A stretch of 7,442 bases of DNA from NCBI GenBank assembly GCA_934678915.1, contig CAKUSF010000105.1, forward strand, positions 1-7,442, read 5' to 3'. Shown here piece by piece: positions 1-5,808 of the stretch. A program made the translations under genes and the position numbers. The first letter of the stretch is position 1. The number at the start of each line of letters is the position of its first letter. Below the pieces are notes generated by a model, which was not told the DNA's origin, ran no database searches, and saw only the letters and a program-made list of their open reading frames with translations. Origin of the DNA: an uncultured Bacteroidales bacterium. Lineage in GTDB: Bacteria > Bacteroidota > Bacteroidia > Bacteroidales > UBA932.

Positions 1-1
1 C

Positions 2-430
2 AAACTCTATCTGAACGATGTCGGACTGCTTACGGCACAACTCTACAGAAACAATGTCCGTCCGGTTCTTTCGGACGGGGAAGGTGTGAACTTGGGTTCC
101 GTCTATGAAAGTGTCATCGCACAGGAACTAAAGGCGCACGGGTACAATCTCTTCTATTATGACAACAAACAGAAAGGCGAGGCCAATTTTCTGATCGATG
201 ACTATAAAAACACAAGTGTCCTGCCGATTGAGGTCAAATCCGGTAAAAACTACACAACCCACAGCGCCATTGACAACCTTCTGAGAGTTTCAGATTACAA
301 CATCAAATCCGGTCTTATTCTGTCAAACTCCAGAGAAATACGCACTTATGGAAAGATAACATATATGCCAATCTATTACATTATGTTCATCAATGCAGAT
401 CAAGTTGATGAAAGCCAGATCTACTTTTAA
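2..430 (+). CDS. AAA-family ATPase with DUF4143 C-terminus, 3' partial fragment
   Basis: The reading frame is open from base 2 to the TAA at 428-430, giving 142 residues. The 5' part lies outside the window, so the GTG at 86 is internal, not the start. Visible features match the C-terminal DUF4143 half of the 'ATP-binding protein' family: KLYLNDVGLL at the fragment start, a GSVYESVIAQELK segment, then GEANFLID followed by LPIEVKSG, and the terminal ITYMPIYYIMFI strand. The EVKSG block resembles the E-x-K half of a PD-(D/E)XK nuclease-like core. The position usually held by Asp (EVDF in relatives) is Asn here (EANF), so nuclease activity, if the family has any, may be lost. The P-loop half is not visible. 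These proteins are abundant in Bacteroidales accessory DNA and their role is poorly understood. The family call is strong; any function is inference. Confidence 0.92.
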   Translation, partial: KLYLNDVGLLTAQLYRNNVRPVLSDGEGVNLGSVYESVIAQELKAHGYNLFYYDNKQKGEANFLIDDYKNTSVLPIEVKSGKNYTTHSAIDNLLRVSDYNIKSGLILSNSREIRTYGKITYMPIYYIMFINADQVDESQIYF

Positions 431-461
431 CGCCACCGCGATTACAGTAACAAGATAATAA
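427..461 (-). promoter_or_regulatory. Degenerate copy of the downstream ATPase promoter/operator
   Basis: Bases 427-451 match 1967-1991 at 22 of 25 positions in the same orientation. The match resumes at 452-461 against 2002-2011 (9 of 10) once a 10-base gap is allowed. The gap removes the right part of the palindrome and spoils the TAnnTTTG element (TATCTTTG becomes TATCTTGT). The core TTACAGTAA is kept. The copy overlaps the stop codon of the DUF4143 gene and points leftward into it, so it has no gene of its own to drive. It is probably a relic promoter/operator or a spare binding site for the same regulator. Confidence 0.6.
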
Positions 462-548
462 CGGCAACAGAATCAGAAAACTACTTTGAATCATTTATAT
501 AAGTTTCAGCGTTCGACAAACTTTACAATTGAATATTCGTCAAGAGCG

Positions 549-608
549 TGTAAGGTTCAACGGAAGTGTAAGTGTCCGAACGGATGGCTGTCTGAGCCAG
601 AACGGTAC
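549..608 (+). repeat. 60-bp near-exact duplicate of an internal ROK kinase gene segment
   Basis: Bases 549-608 match 4183-4242 at 58 of 60 positions, in the same orientation. The only differences are GG at 586-587 against AA at 4220-4221. Similarity stops abruptly at both edges. The source segment encodes about residues 25-45 of the ROK kinase on the minus strand, just after its N-terminal nucleotide-binding motif. No other ROK sequence surrounds the copy. It lies 21 bp beyond the stop codon of the DUF234-type ATPase gene. A rightward transcript across it would be antisense to the kinase mRNA, but I see no clear promoter for one. Confidence 0.93.
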
Positions 609-629
609 AATGCGCTCACTACACATCAA

Positions 630-1955
630 TCACATATCACGCAGCGAAAGGGTGGAATATTCAATCCGCCAATTCTTGTGACGAGAGGCTATTGATCTGG
701 CCTTATCTTTTAGGATAGACATATTGATCTTCTTAGGATTACGCTTGCATTCCCCGATCACTATATGTTTCTCATTTTCATCAACTGCGACCAAATCTAT
801 CTCATTGTTCTCACCAACCGCGCCATTCCTTCCTGACTCCCAGTAATTTGTCACGACATTATACTGCCCTGTCTCCATATATTTCTGACGGAAATAACGT
901 TCCAGACAAAAGCCGGAGAAGGTCTCATAATCAGCGAATATCTTTTCACGGACAAAATCCATATTGCCTATCTCGACCGCACTCCTGTACTTATAGATGA
1001 ATCTGAACCAAAATATCAGGAAATTATCTGATATGCCATACCTTACATTGCGCGTGTTGTCCCCCGCCTGGTAAGGTTTACGCTTAGACACAATGTTATA
1101 GTCCACCTCCAATCTGTCCAGATAGCCTCCGGTCTCAAAACCCACATAACTTTTTATGTCACCACGGGACGTATGTCCTTGAGCAATAGCAGCAAGTATG
1201 GAGAAATAGTTCCCATAATCCTTACCGAACTCATCCGAGAACAGTTCCCTACCCTCATCAATAAAATATGAACCTAAAGACACCGCTGCATTGATCATGC
1301 TCTCTTTTGAGACAGCATTCTGATCCATCAGCAGTTCCACATATTTAGCGACTCCACCGGTAATCATATACAAACATAGCAGGTCATCCGGTGTGTAATC
1401 AGGATTATAGTCTCTCAAAATCTCCTTAATCGTGCCAATAGAAAACGGCTTTATCTTGAAACGCGCAGTGGCTCTGCCATAAAGCGGCTCATCCTTGTCA
1501 TCAAAAATCTTTTTCATCTTCGAATATATGGAGCCGCATATTACAAGATTTATCCTGCTATCCTGCTTGTTACTGTCCCACACATCCTGAAAATCAGAGA
1601 ATATCGCATTGTTTGCATACTTCAGATTCTGAAACTCATCAAGAACCAATGTGAAATTCCGACGTTTGGATATCCCCATAATCGCTGAAAACAGCCTTTT
1701 GAATGAAGCAAAGTCGCCCAAATCCTCCCCCAACACATCACGCACAATGTCAGCAAGTTCCTCACAGAGCAAGGCCTCGCTTTTCTTGCCCACAAAGAAA
1801 TACAAGAACGGAATCTTATTGAAAGCCTTTTTCATAAGAGTGGTCTTTCCGATGCGTCTGCGCCCAGTGACTACAATCATCTGCGCATTCTGTGCAGACA
1901 TTCTCTCATATTTCCTCAAGGCCTCGATTTCAGCCTCTCTATCATAAAATTTCAT
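630..1955 (-). CDS. AAA ATPase with DUF234/PD-(D/E)XK-like C-terminal domain
   Basis: This is a complete 441-residue P-loop ATPase of the archaeal-type/MNS-like group common in Bacteroidales. Walker A is GRRRIGKTT (residues 31-39), Walker B is LVLDEFQ (103-109, D106/E107), and a sensor-like CGS sits at 140-142. A helical/winged-helix middle region follows, with a SDNFLIFWFRFIYKY segment at 309-323. The C-terminal part carries NEIDLVAV (384-391) and IVIGECK (398-404), which fits a PD-(D/E)XK nuclease-like core (D387, E402, K404). The chosen start is ATG at 1953-1955 (MKFYDREAEI), where the family normally begins. The longer frame from 1994 would start inside the promoter palindrome, about at the expected transcription start. 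The gene is visibly more A+T-rich than the sugar genes to the right, suggesting transfer. It is often described as a toxin-like, defence or mobile ATPase, but its function is unproven. Confidence 0.92.
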   Translation of the reverse strand: MKFYDREAEIEALRKYERMSAQNAQMIVVTGRRRIGKTTLMKKAFNKIPFLYFFVGKKSEALLCEELADIVRDVLGEDLGDFASFKRLFSAIMGISKRRNFTLVLDEFQNLKYANNAIFSDFQDVWDSNKQDSRINLVICGSIYSKMKKIFDDKDEPLYGRATARFKIKPFSIGTIKEILRDYNPDYTPDDLLCLYMITGGVAKYVELLMDQNAVSKESMINAAVSLGSYFIDEGRELFSDEFGKDYGNYFSILAAIAQGHTSRGDIKSYVGFETGGYLDRLEVDYNIVSKRKPYQAGDNTRNVRYGISDNFLIFWFRFIYKYRSAVEIGNMDFVREKIFADYETFSGFCLERYFRQKYMETGQYNVVTNYWESGRNGAVGENNEIDLVAVDENEKHIVIGECKRNPKKINMSILKDKARSIASRHKNWRIEYSTLSLRDM

Positions 1956-1973
1956 ACAACCTATAATTAACGC

Positions 1974-1998
1974 AACCGTGGTTACAGTAACCACGGTT
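1974..1998. promoter_or_regulatory. 25-bp perfect palindrome, putative autoregulatory operator
   Basis: Left arm AACCGTGGTTAC (1974-1985), one central base (1986), and right arm GTAACCACGGTT (1987-1998) are perfect inverted repeats. Two overlapping sub-palindromes are nested here: GGTTACaGTAACC (1980-1992, with one centre base) and GTAACC-AC-GGTTAC (1987-2000). The palindrome covers the predicted transcription start directly downstream of the -7 element, a classic repressor position. No dedicated DNA-binding regulator gene is visible nearby, so self-regulation by the ATPase or action of an unlinked factor is inference. A hairpin in the 5' leader is an alternative reading. Confidence 0.75.
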
Positions 1999-1999
1999 A

Positions 2000-2032
2000 C
2001 AAAGATAGTAAAATAAGAAGTAATAATAACAA
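2000..2032 (-). promoter_or_regulatory. Bacteroidota-type promoter of the DUF234-type ATPase gene
   Basis: On the minus strand TATCTTTG (2000-2007) fits the -7 consensus TAnnTTTG exactly. A T-run ending in TTG (2030-2036) lies 22 bases upstream; this is slightly wider than the usual 19-21, so the -33 call is weaker. Transcription should start near 1994, giving a leader of about 40 bases before the ATG at 1955. The operator palindrome begins inside the last bases of the -7 element. Confidence 0.75.
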
Positions 2033-2201
2033 AAAAGTGGAGTGCAGGAGGATCAAGTCCAACAGTATGTGTTTAGGCATATATCTTTGATAGCCTGTAC
2101 AGGAATATACTTAATATCTGAAACTCCTCTGAGTTGTGCCCTGAAAGACTTCTTAAGAAGCATTGCGTTGCAGGAGGCTGCCACAGTTGAGTTGGGACTT
2201 C

Positions 2202-2232
2202 TCCGGTAAGGGAGGCTTTTCCGGTAAGGGAG
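2202..2232. repeat. Tandem pair of TCCGGTAAGGGAG units, period 18
   Basis: TCCGGTAAGGGAG occurs exactly at 2202-2214 and 2220-2232, separated by five bases. A looser third version, TCCGGGTAAAGGG, lies at 2280-2292 in the loop and right arm of the neighbouring hairpin. The pair may be a short tandem repeat or part of a repetitive palindromic element. Confidence 0.8.
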
Positions 2233-2243
2233 CATCGTTGCTT

Positions 2244-2306
2244 GGAGGGCATGGCGGCCTACGCGCTTCGCGCGCCCTATCCGGGTAAAGGGCCGCCATG
2301 TCCTCC
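2244..2306. repeat. Large GC-rich inverted repeat with an inner hairpin
   Basis: The arms 2244-2259 (GGAGGGCATGGCGGCC) and 2291-2306 (GGCCGCCATGTCCTCC) pair over 16 bp with one mismatch. The 31-base loop holds a second small stem, CGCGC-TTC-GCGCG (2262-2274). There is no U-tract on either side, so a simple intrinsic terminator is unlikely. It could form a cruciform in DNA or a branched RNA, and it resembles a REP/BIME-type repeat in form. It is far more GC-rich than its surroundings. Confidence 0.85.
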
Positions 2307-2429
2307 TAGCAGCAGTGCCAACGCAAGGTAAAGCATTGTCTGATCCTTCATTTTCATAGGAATTAATATCTCCCACTCTATGCCTAAACGCAACACGTTC
2401 TGTGTCAATGAGTGGTGCAAAATGCATTA

Positions 2430-3012
2430 ATTATCATATAGTTAGCACTTTGTCTTGAGTATTAAACAGCTGAAGGCTTATGGTTAAACTATTTATCAAC
2501 AATGATTTATAAATCACGCCCAGATAGACATTTAGCCGCATCATCGACCTCTGGTCAGGGAACAGACTAAAAGTTGAGAGGCAGAACGACAATATTGCCG
2601 CGAAATGCCATCGAACCCCTCCATTTGTCGGTTTTGAACGACATTATAGTCTAAGAATGTCGTACATTCCCTCCGGCACTAGAATGTAAACCCGTATCCA
2701 GATGCCCTGCGGTCTCATGTCAGGGTACACGATGATTCCGAAGTTTATTATCGGATGTCTTTTAAGTTGTGCCTTGCGGTCTCTGTCTGGGTTCAAGCGG
2801 AGACGAGTCCTAATAGCGGTCCACTCGTGCTGATGTCGGTGCTAATTTACGGAACGCCTTCACGTTAAAACCTATCCGAAGCACCTGAATGGCTCGTTCC
2901 CATGAAAATCCGATTCCTTTGCCCTTAGTTTTACAGCCCAGCATAGATTTCACAGGTCCTAATTCGACATGTGACTGAAAGCCTTTTGTAAGATTCTCTC
3001 CTTCTATAATCA
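2430..3012. other. Gene-poor, probably decayed intergenic stretch
   Basis: I find no credible gene here. All frames on both strands are broken except a 67-residue minus-strand frame (2810-3013) that begins at a GTG directly after an in-frame stop and matches no family I recognise. Small structures are present: an 8-bp inverted repeat ACGACATT/AATGTCGT (2638-2663) with a 10-base loop, and an imperfect direct repeat built on TGCCYTGCGGTCTC (2703-2726 and 2770-2792). The stretch may be the eroded remains of a mobile gene or an unrecognised RNA. Confidence 0.5.
2703..2792. repeat. Imperfect direct repeat around TGCCYTGCGGTCTC
   Basis: Bases 2703-2726 and 2770-2792 share TGCC[C/T]TGCGGTCTC followed by TGTC[A/T]GGGT, with one single-base indel, at a 67-base spacing. 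Only two copies are seen and the spacer is not a unique-sequence CRISPR spacer. The significance is unknown. Confidence 0.6.
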
Positions 3013-3022
3013 CTCAGCGCTG

Positions 3023-3105
3023 TTTGTCCGGTGAATTGCGCTCTGGCCGGACAAAGTGAATTATTTCTGCATTTTGTCCGGCCAACAAGGCTTTCACCGG
3101 ACAAA
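3023..3105. promoter_or_regulatory. Nested array of four TTTGTCCGG/CCGGACAAA sites
   Basis: Four 9-base sites alternate in orientation: TTTGTCCGG 3023-3031, CCGGACAAA 3047-3055, TTTGTCCGG 3073-3081, CCGGACAAA 3097-3105. Their extensions add a second layer of pairing. The outer pair matches over 13 bp (TTTGTCCGGTGAA 3023-3035 with TTCACCGGACAAA 3093-3105) and the inner pair over 11 bp (GGCCGGACAAA 3045-3055 with TTTGTCCGGCC 3073-3083). The array can therefore fold as two side-by-side hairpins (1-2 and 3-4) or as one nested hairpin (1-4 around 2-3). No intact gene adjoins it. It could be a multi-site operator, a pair of terminators or a mobile-element end. The TTTG that runs into each palindrome recalls the ATPase promoter at 1987-2007. 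Confidence 0.75.
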
Positions 3106-3271
3106 ATATTAAATCAACCGGTGACATGCCATCAGCAAATTACCTCAATAACTGTCAGCGTTGACTTTGATGTTGGCGCGAGAAATTAATCAGCAAGATC
3201 GTCACCTTCCTTTTACACAGGGTTTTGGACTAGACACGAAAAAAGAAATGTCATCAGGTTTCGTGGAACAA
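3106..3271. other. Intergenic stretch with no recognisable gene
   Basis: Between the nested repeat and the terminator hairpin I see no credible coding frame, RNA gene or strong promoter. A plus-strand frame from 3161 runs through the terminator hairpin into the antisense of the kinase 3' end and is most likely spurious. Confidence 0.5.
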
Positions 3272-3316
3272 GACGCGCCCTCCTTCTACCCGATACGAGT
3301 TGGAGGAGGGTGCGTC
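3272..3316 (-). terminator. Likely transcription terminator of the leftward sugar operon
   Basis: GACGCGCCCTCC (3272-3283) pairs with GGAGGGTGCGTC (3305-3316) over 12 bp with one G-T pairing. The hairpin lies 39 bases past the kinase stop codon. On the minus strand it is followed by TTGTTCC, a weak U-tract. Position and strength fit termination of the leftward symporter-kinase operon. Confidence 0.65.
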
Positions 3317-3355
3317 AGAATATTCATTTACAAGAGCTTGCTCTCTGAGGGGCAG

Positions 3356-4315
3356 CTATCGTTCCCAGGCGAGGGCGGAGGCACCGAGGATGGCAGCGTC
3401 GGACTCTTTGAGCTGAGAATACACTAGCTGGACCTTGTTCTTCCAAAGAGAGAGAACGTTGTCGTTCATCGAACGGAGGATCGGTTCGGTGAGGAACTCC
3501 TTGCTTCTCGCGAGGCCTCCGAAGAGGACGATGGCTTCAGGTGCGGAGAACGCGATGAAGTCAGCGAAAGCTTGGCCGAGGAGTGTGCCGGTATATTCAA
3601 AGATCTTGATTGCAAGGGCATCGCCTTCCTTCGCAGCCTCATAGACATCCTTAGAGGTGATGTTGTCAAGGCTTCTGAGTGAGGACGGCTGATCGCTCAT
3701 GTCCAGCCACTCGCGAGCGGTTCTGGCAACTCCCATGGCAGAGCAGTAGGTCTCAAGGCAACCGTTTCTTCCGCAGTTGCAGTGACGGCCATTGTGACGT
3801 ACTATCGTGGTGTGGCCAAGCTCGCCAGCGAATCCATCGTGGCCATAGACCATCTCACCGTTGATGACGATTCCACTTCCGACACCAGTGCCAAGGGTAA
3901 TCATGATGAAATTCTTCATGCCCCTTGCAGCTCCATAGGTCATCTCACCCATGGCTGCGGCATTCGCATCGTTTGTAAGAGTCACAGGGATTCCACCCAT
4001 CGCCTCGGTAAGCATCTTAGCGAAAGGTATGGCACCTGCGCGACCCCAAGAAAGGTTCACTGCATTCTCTACCTCACCAGTGTAGTAGTTGGCGTTAGGT
4101 GCTCCGACTCCAATTCCACGAATTTGGCCTTCCGCATTAGCATCAGTTATGATTTTCTTCAAGGCAGCAGCAAGCTCCTCGATGTAAGGTTCAACGGAAG
4201 TGTAAGTGTCCGAACGGATAACTGTCTGAGCCAGAACGGTACCTCGTGCATCAACCACACCGCATTTGGTGGTCTGTCCACCAACATCTATTCCTATTAC
4301 TAAAGTCTGTTCCAT
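3356..4315 (-). CDS. ROK-family sugar kinase
   Basis: This 319-residue protein is full length for a ROK kinase, which phosphorylates a hexose or related sugar with ATP in the cytoplasm. The N-terminal phosphate-binding motif is GIDVGGQTTKCGVVD (8-22). The catalytic-base motif NDANAAAMGE (115-124) has D116. The glycine-rich LGTGVGSG is at 141-148. The GELGH motif (164-168) leads into the zinc-binding CNCGRNGC (179-186; C179, C181, C186). A second ATP-site strand, IVLFGG, is at 262-267. There is no N-terminal helix-turn-helix, so it is a kinase and not a NagC/XylR-type repressor. It follows the symporter gene after 53 bases on the same strand and is probably cotranscribed with it. Glucose-type specificity is common in the family, but the substrate cannot be read here. 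A piece coding for residues 25-45 is duplicated at 549-608. Confidence 0.95.
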   Translation of the reverse strand: MEQTLVIGIDVGGQTTKCGVVDARGTVLAQTVIRSDTYTSVEPYIEELAAALKKIITDANAEGQIRGIGVGAPNANYYTGEVENAVNLSWGRAGAIPFAKMLTEAMGGIPVTLTNDANAAAMGEMTYGAARGMKNFIMITLGTGVGSGIVINGEMVYGHDGFAGELGHTTIVRHNGRHCNCGRNGCLETYCSAMGVARTAREWLDMSDQPSSLRSLDNITSKDVYEAAKEGDALAIKIFEYTGTLLGQAFADFIAFSAPEAIVLFGGLARSKEFLTEPILRSMNDNVLSLWKNKVQLVYSQLKESDAAILGASALAWER

Positions 4316-4368
4316 GATATTTTATGATTAGTCCTGGTAGATTATGTTTTACTGGGATAGATTATAAA

Positions 4369-5652
4369 TTAAGCGGTCTTCTTTACCTTAGAACCGAAGA
4401 GGGCATACCAAAGGATGTAAGCCACTCCAATCACAATGACAATGTAGCTCATCAGATAGTTGGACGCGTCAGCGACAGCACCCTGGATGAGAGGAAGGAT
4501 ACCTCCACCGCAAACCATCACCATGAAAAGACCGGAAGCGATTGAGGTGTATTTGCCAAGTCCCTCTACAGCAAGGTTGAAGATGGCGCCCCACATGACC
4601 GATGTGCAGAGACCGCAGAGGATGAAGAACATCACTCCGATTGGAATCTCAGCAAGCGAGAAGGTGAGCTGAGAGGTGATTGCAGGGAACTTCACTGTGG
4701 TCGTGTCGCCAAGGATCATACCGAGCACAAGGAACACGAGAGCGACAGAACCAACGACACCCATCATGGTGCGGCTGGAAACCTTGCCACCGACTGAGCC
4801 ACCAACGAGACGGCCACAAAGCATCAAGAACCAGTACATTCCGACAATTGTTCCAGCAACTGCAGCAGGACTACCAATCTCAGGAGAAGTCATGTAAAGG
4901 TTGACAAAGTTAGGAATACCAACCTCAACACCTACATAGACAAAAATCGCGACGATTCCCAAAACGAAATGCTTGAAAGAAAGAGCTCCTTTGACACTCT
5001 GCCCCAAGGTCATCTGCTCTGCTTTACCAGAAGCTGCGGCAGCCTCAAGATCTGGCTCAGGAATCTTTGACATCGAGATGATTATGAATGCGAGAGCAAA
5101 GATGCCCATAGCAATGAACAGAGCCGGATTGGCGTCAGCAATCTGCGTGTCTTTGGTAACGTCACCAATGAGGTAGCCCACAAGTACAGGAACGATGGTA
5201 GCACTCAATGAGTTAAGAGATCCGCCCCACTGGATGAGCTGATTACCCTTGTTGCCACCGCCACCGAGGGTGTTGAGCATAGGGTTCACAACCGTGTTGA
5301 GCATACACATTGAGAAACCGGAGATGAACGCACCGAGAAGATAGACAGCGAAGCTGCCGGCAATTCCGGAAAGGAATGTGATGCCTACTCCGACAAAGCC
5401 TACGGTCACAGCTGCAAGTGCAGTGAACTTGTAGCCTTTCTTGGACAGAATCATGCCGGCTGGAAGGCCCATGAATGCATAGGCGATGAAGTTGGCTGCA
5501 TTACCCAGCTGGGACATGAAGTTTGACGCTGCAAACTGCTGCTTAACAATGACTCCGAACGGATTCTGGAATCCTGTCACAAAGGAGATCATCGCAAACA
5601 GGAAGAACATGATCACAATAGCGAAAATGTTACCTTGTTGTTTTTTTTCCAT
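4369..5652 (-). CDS. MFS sugar:proton symporter, FHS/FucP-like
   Basis: This is a complete 427-residue inner-membrane transporter with about 12 hydrophobic helices. The first, about residues 9-29, is followed by GFQNPFGVIVKQQF, matching the conserved region after helix 1 of FHS-family (FucP-like) symporters. A charged central loop (about 196-215, EPDLEAAAASGKAEQ) separates the two six-helix halves, as in other MFS proteins. It probably imports a monosaccharide with protons. The start at 5652 (MEKKQQ) follows an A-rich leader typical of Bacteroidota, and a -7 element lies 47 bases upstream. Being first in an operon with a ROK kinase and divergent from an aldolase gene, it most likely supplies the sugar consumed by that pathway. 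The identity of the sugar is open. Confidence 0.94.
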   Translation of the reverse strand: MEKKQQGNIFAIVIMFFLFAMISFVTGFQNPFGVIVKQQFAASNFMSQLGNAANFIAYAFMGLPAGMILSKKGYKFTALAAVTVGFVGVGITFLSGIAGSFAVYLLGAFISGFSMCMLNTVVNPMLNTLGGGGNKGNQLIQWGGSLNSLSATIVPVLVGYLIGDVTKDTQIADANPALFIAMGIFALAFIIISMSKIPEPDLEAAAASGKAEQMTLGQSVKGALSFKHFVLGIVAIFVYVGVEVGIPNFVNLYMTSPEIGSPAAVAGTIVGMYWFLMLCGRLVGGSVGGKVSSRTMMGVVGSVALVFLVLGMILGDTTTVKFPAITSQLTFSLAEIPIGVMFFILCGLCTSVMWGAIFNLAVEGLGKYTSIASGLFMVMVCGGGILPLIQGAVADASNYLMSYIVIVIGVAYILWYALFGSKVKKTA

Positions 5653-5699
5653 TTGTAAGATGTTTTATGTTATTGACAATATTTTCGTGGCATATTCCA

Positions 5700-5707
5700 C
5701 AAATTTA
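5700..5707 (-). promoter_or_regulatory. -7 element for the leftward symporter-kinase operon
   Basis: On the minus strand TAAATTTG (5700-5707) matches the Bacteroidota -7 consensus TAnnTTTG, 47 bases from the symporter ATG. No convincing -33 TTG is seen at the usual spacing, which would suit an activator-dependent promoter. Confidence 0.6.
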
Positions 5708-5730
5708 GCAAATTAATTTCAAATTTGACC

Positions 5731-5752
5731 GAATGGCTTTAAAAATCCATTC
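5731..5752. promoter_or_regulatory. Central palindrome of the divergent control region, putative operator
   Basis: GAATGG (5731-5736) and CCATTC (5747-5752) form an inverted repeat with an A+T-rich centre that continues the dyad after one mismatch. Its midpoint falls within about three bases of the midpoint between the two mirror-image -7 elements, placing it to control both directions. Which regulator binds is unknown. Confidence 0.6.
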
Positions 5753-5780
5753 ATCGGAATGTCCTTTATAAGATTATTGC

Positions 5781-5788
5781 TAAATTTG
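5781..5788 (+). promoter_or_regulatory. -7 element for the rightward PHP-aldolase operon
   Basis: TAAATTTG (5781-5788) matches TAnnTTTG and ends 20 bases before the PHP ATG, giving a short leader of roughly 15 bases with no Shine-Dalgarno sequence. As on the other side, the -33 region is weak. Confidence 0.6.
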
Positions 5789-5808
5789 AAAATTGAATAT
5801 TCAAGAAT

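Larger units (their letters stand above)
2071..2389. repeat. Possible small non-autonomous element with 11-bp inverted ends
   Basis: GTTTAGGCATA (2071-2081) and TATGCCTAAAC (2379-2389) are perfect inverted repeats bounding 319 bp without a convincing gene. Inside are a palindrome CTTCTTAAGAAG (2149-2160), a tandem pair of TCCGGTAAGGGAG (2202-2214 and 2220-2232), and a large GC-rich hairpin (2244-2306). No clean target-site duplication flanks the ends, and no transposase is visible, so a MITE-like identity is only a possibility. The 124-residue minus-strand frame covering it is rich in Arg because it reads through the hairpin, and it matches no family I know. Confidence 0.4.
5700..5788. repeat. 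Mirror-image 12-bp repeats carrying both -7 elements
   Basis: CAAATTTAGCAA (5700-5711) and TTGCTAAATTTG (5777-5788) are perfect inverted repeats, each containing one -7 element pointing outward. The symmetry extends the promoter similarity beyond the consensus (the GCAA/TTGC part), suggesting that the two promoters share a regulator site or arose by duplication. Confidence 0.85.

Noticed and set aside
527..538. 12-mer AATTGAATATTC shared with 5791-5802
   Set aside because: A 12-base match is expected about once by chance in a window this size, and it is A+T-rich with a palindromic core.
486..695. 69-residue plus-strand frame
   Set aside because: It runs through the ROK-fragment copy and then antisense into the ATPase 3' end. 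A short resemblance (TIEYSS against RIEYST in the ATPase tail) is too weak to call a relic gene.
1956..1994. Longer start of the DUF234-type ATPase (MVTVTTVALIIGC...)
   Set aside because: The extra 13 codons read through the operator palindrome and would begin about at the predicted transcription start. MKFYDREAEI at 1955 is the normal family start.
2053..2427. 124-residue minus-strand frame
   Set aside because: It reads through the GC-rich hairpin and tandem repeats, gives an Arg-rich composition and shows no family motif.
2703..2792. Repeats resembling a CRISPR array
   Set aside because: There are only two imperfect copies, 67 bases apart, with no regular spacers and no cas genes.
2810..3013. 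67-residue minus-strand frame starting at GTG
   Set aside because: It lies in a decayed stretch directly after an in-frame stop, with no recognised family. It is mentioned within the intergenic entry, not called a gene.
3161..3427. 88-residue plus-strand frame
   Set aside because: It crosses the terminator hairpin and ends antisense to the kinase 3' end.
5641..5648. Run of eight T at the symporter 5' end as a phase-variation tract
   Set aside because: It simply encodes the Lys codons of MEKKQQ, is short for slippage control, and the frame is intact.
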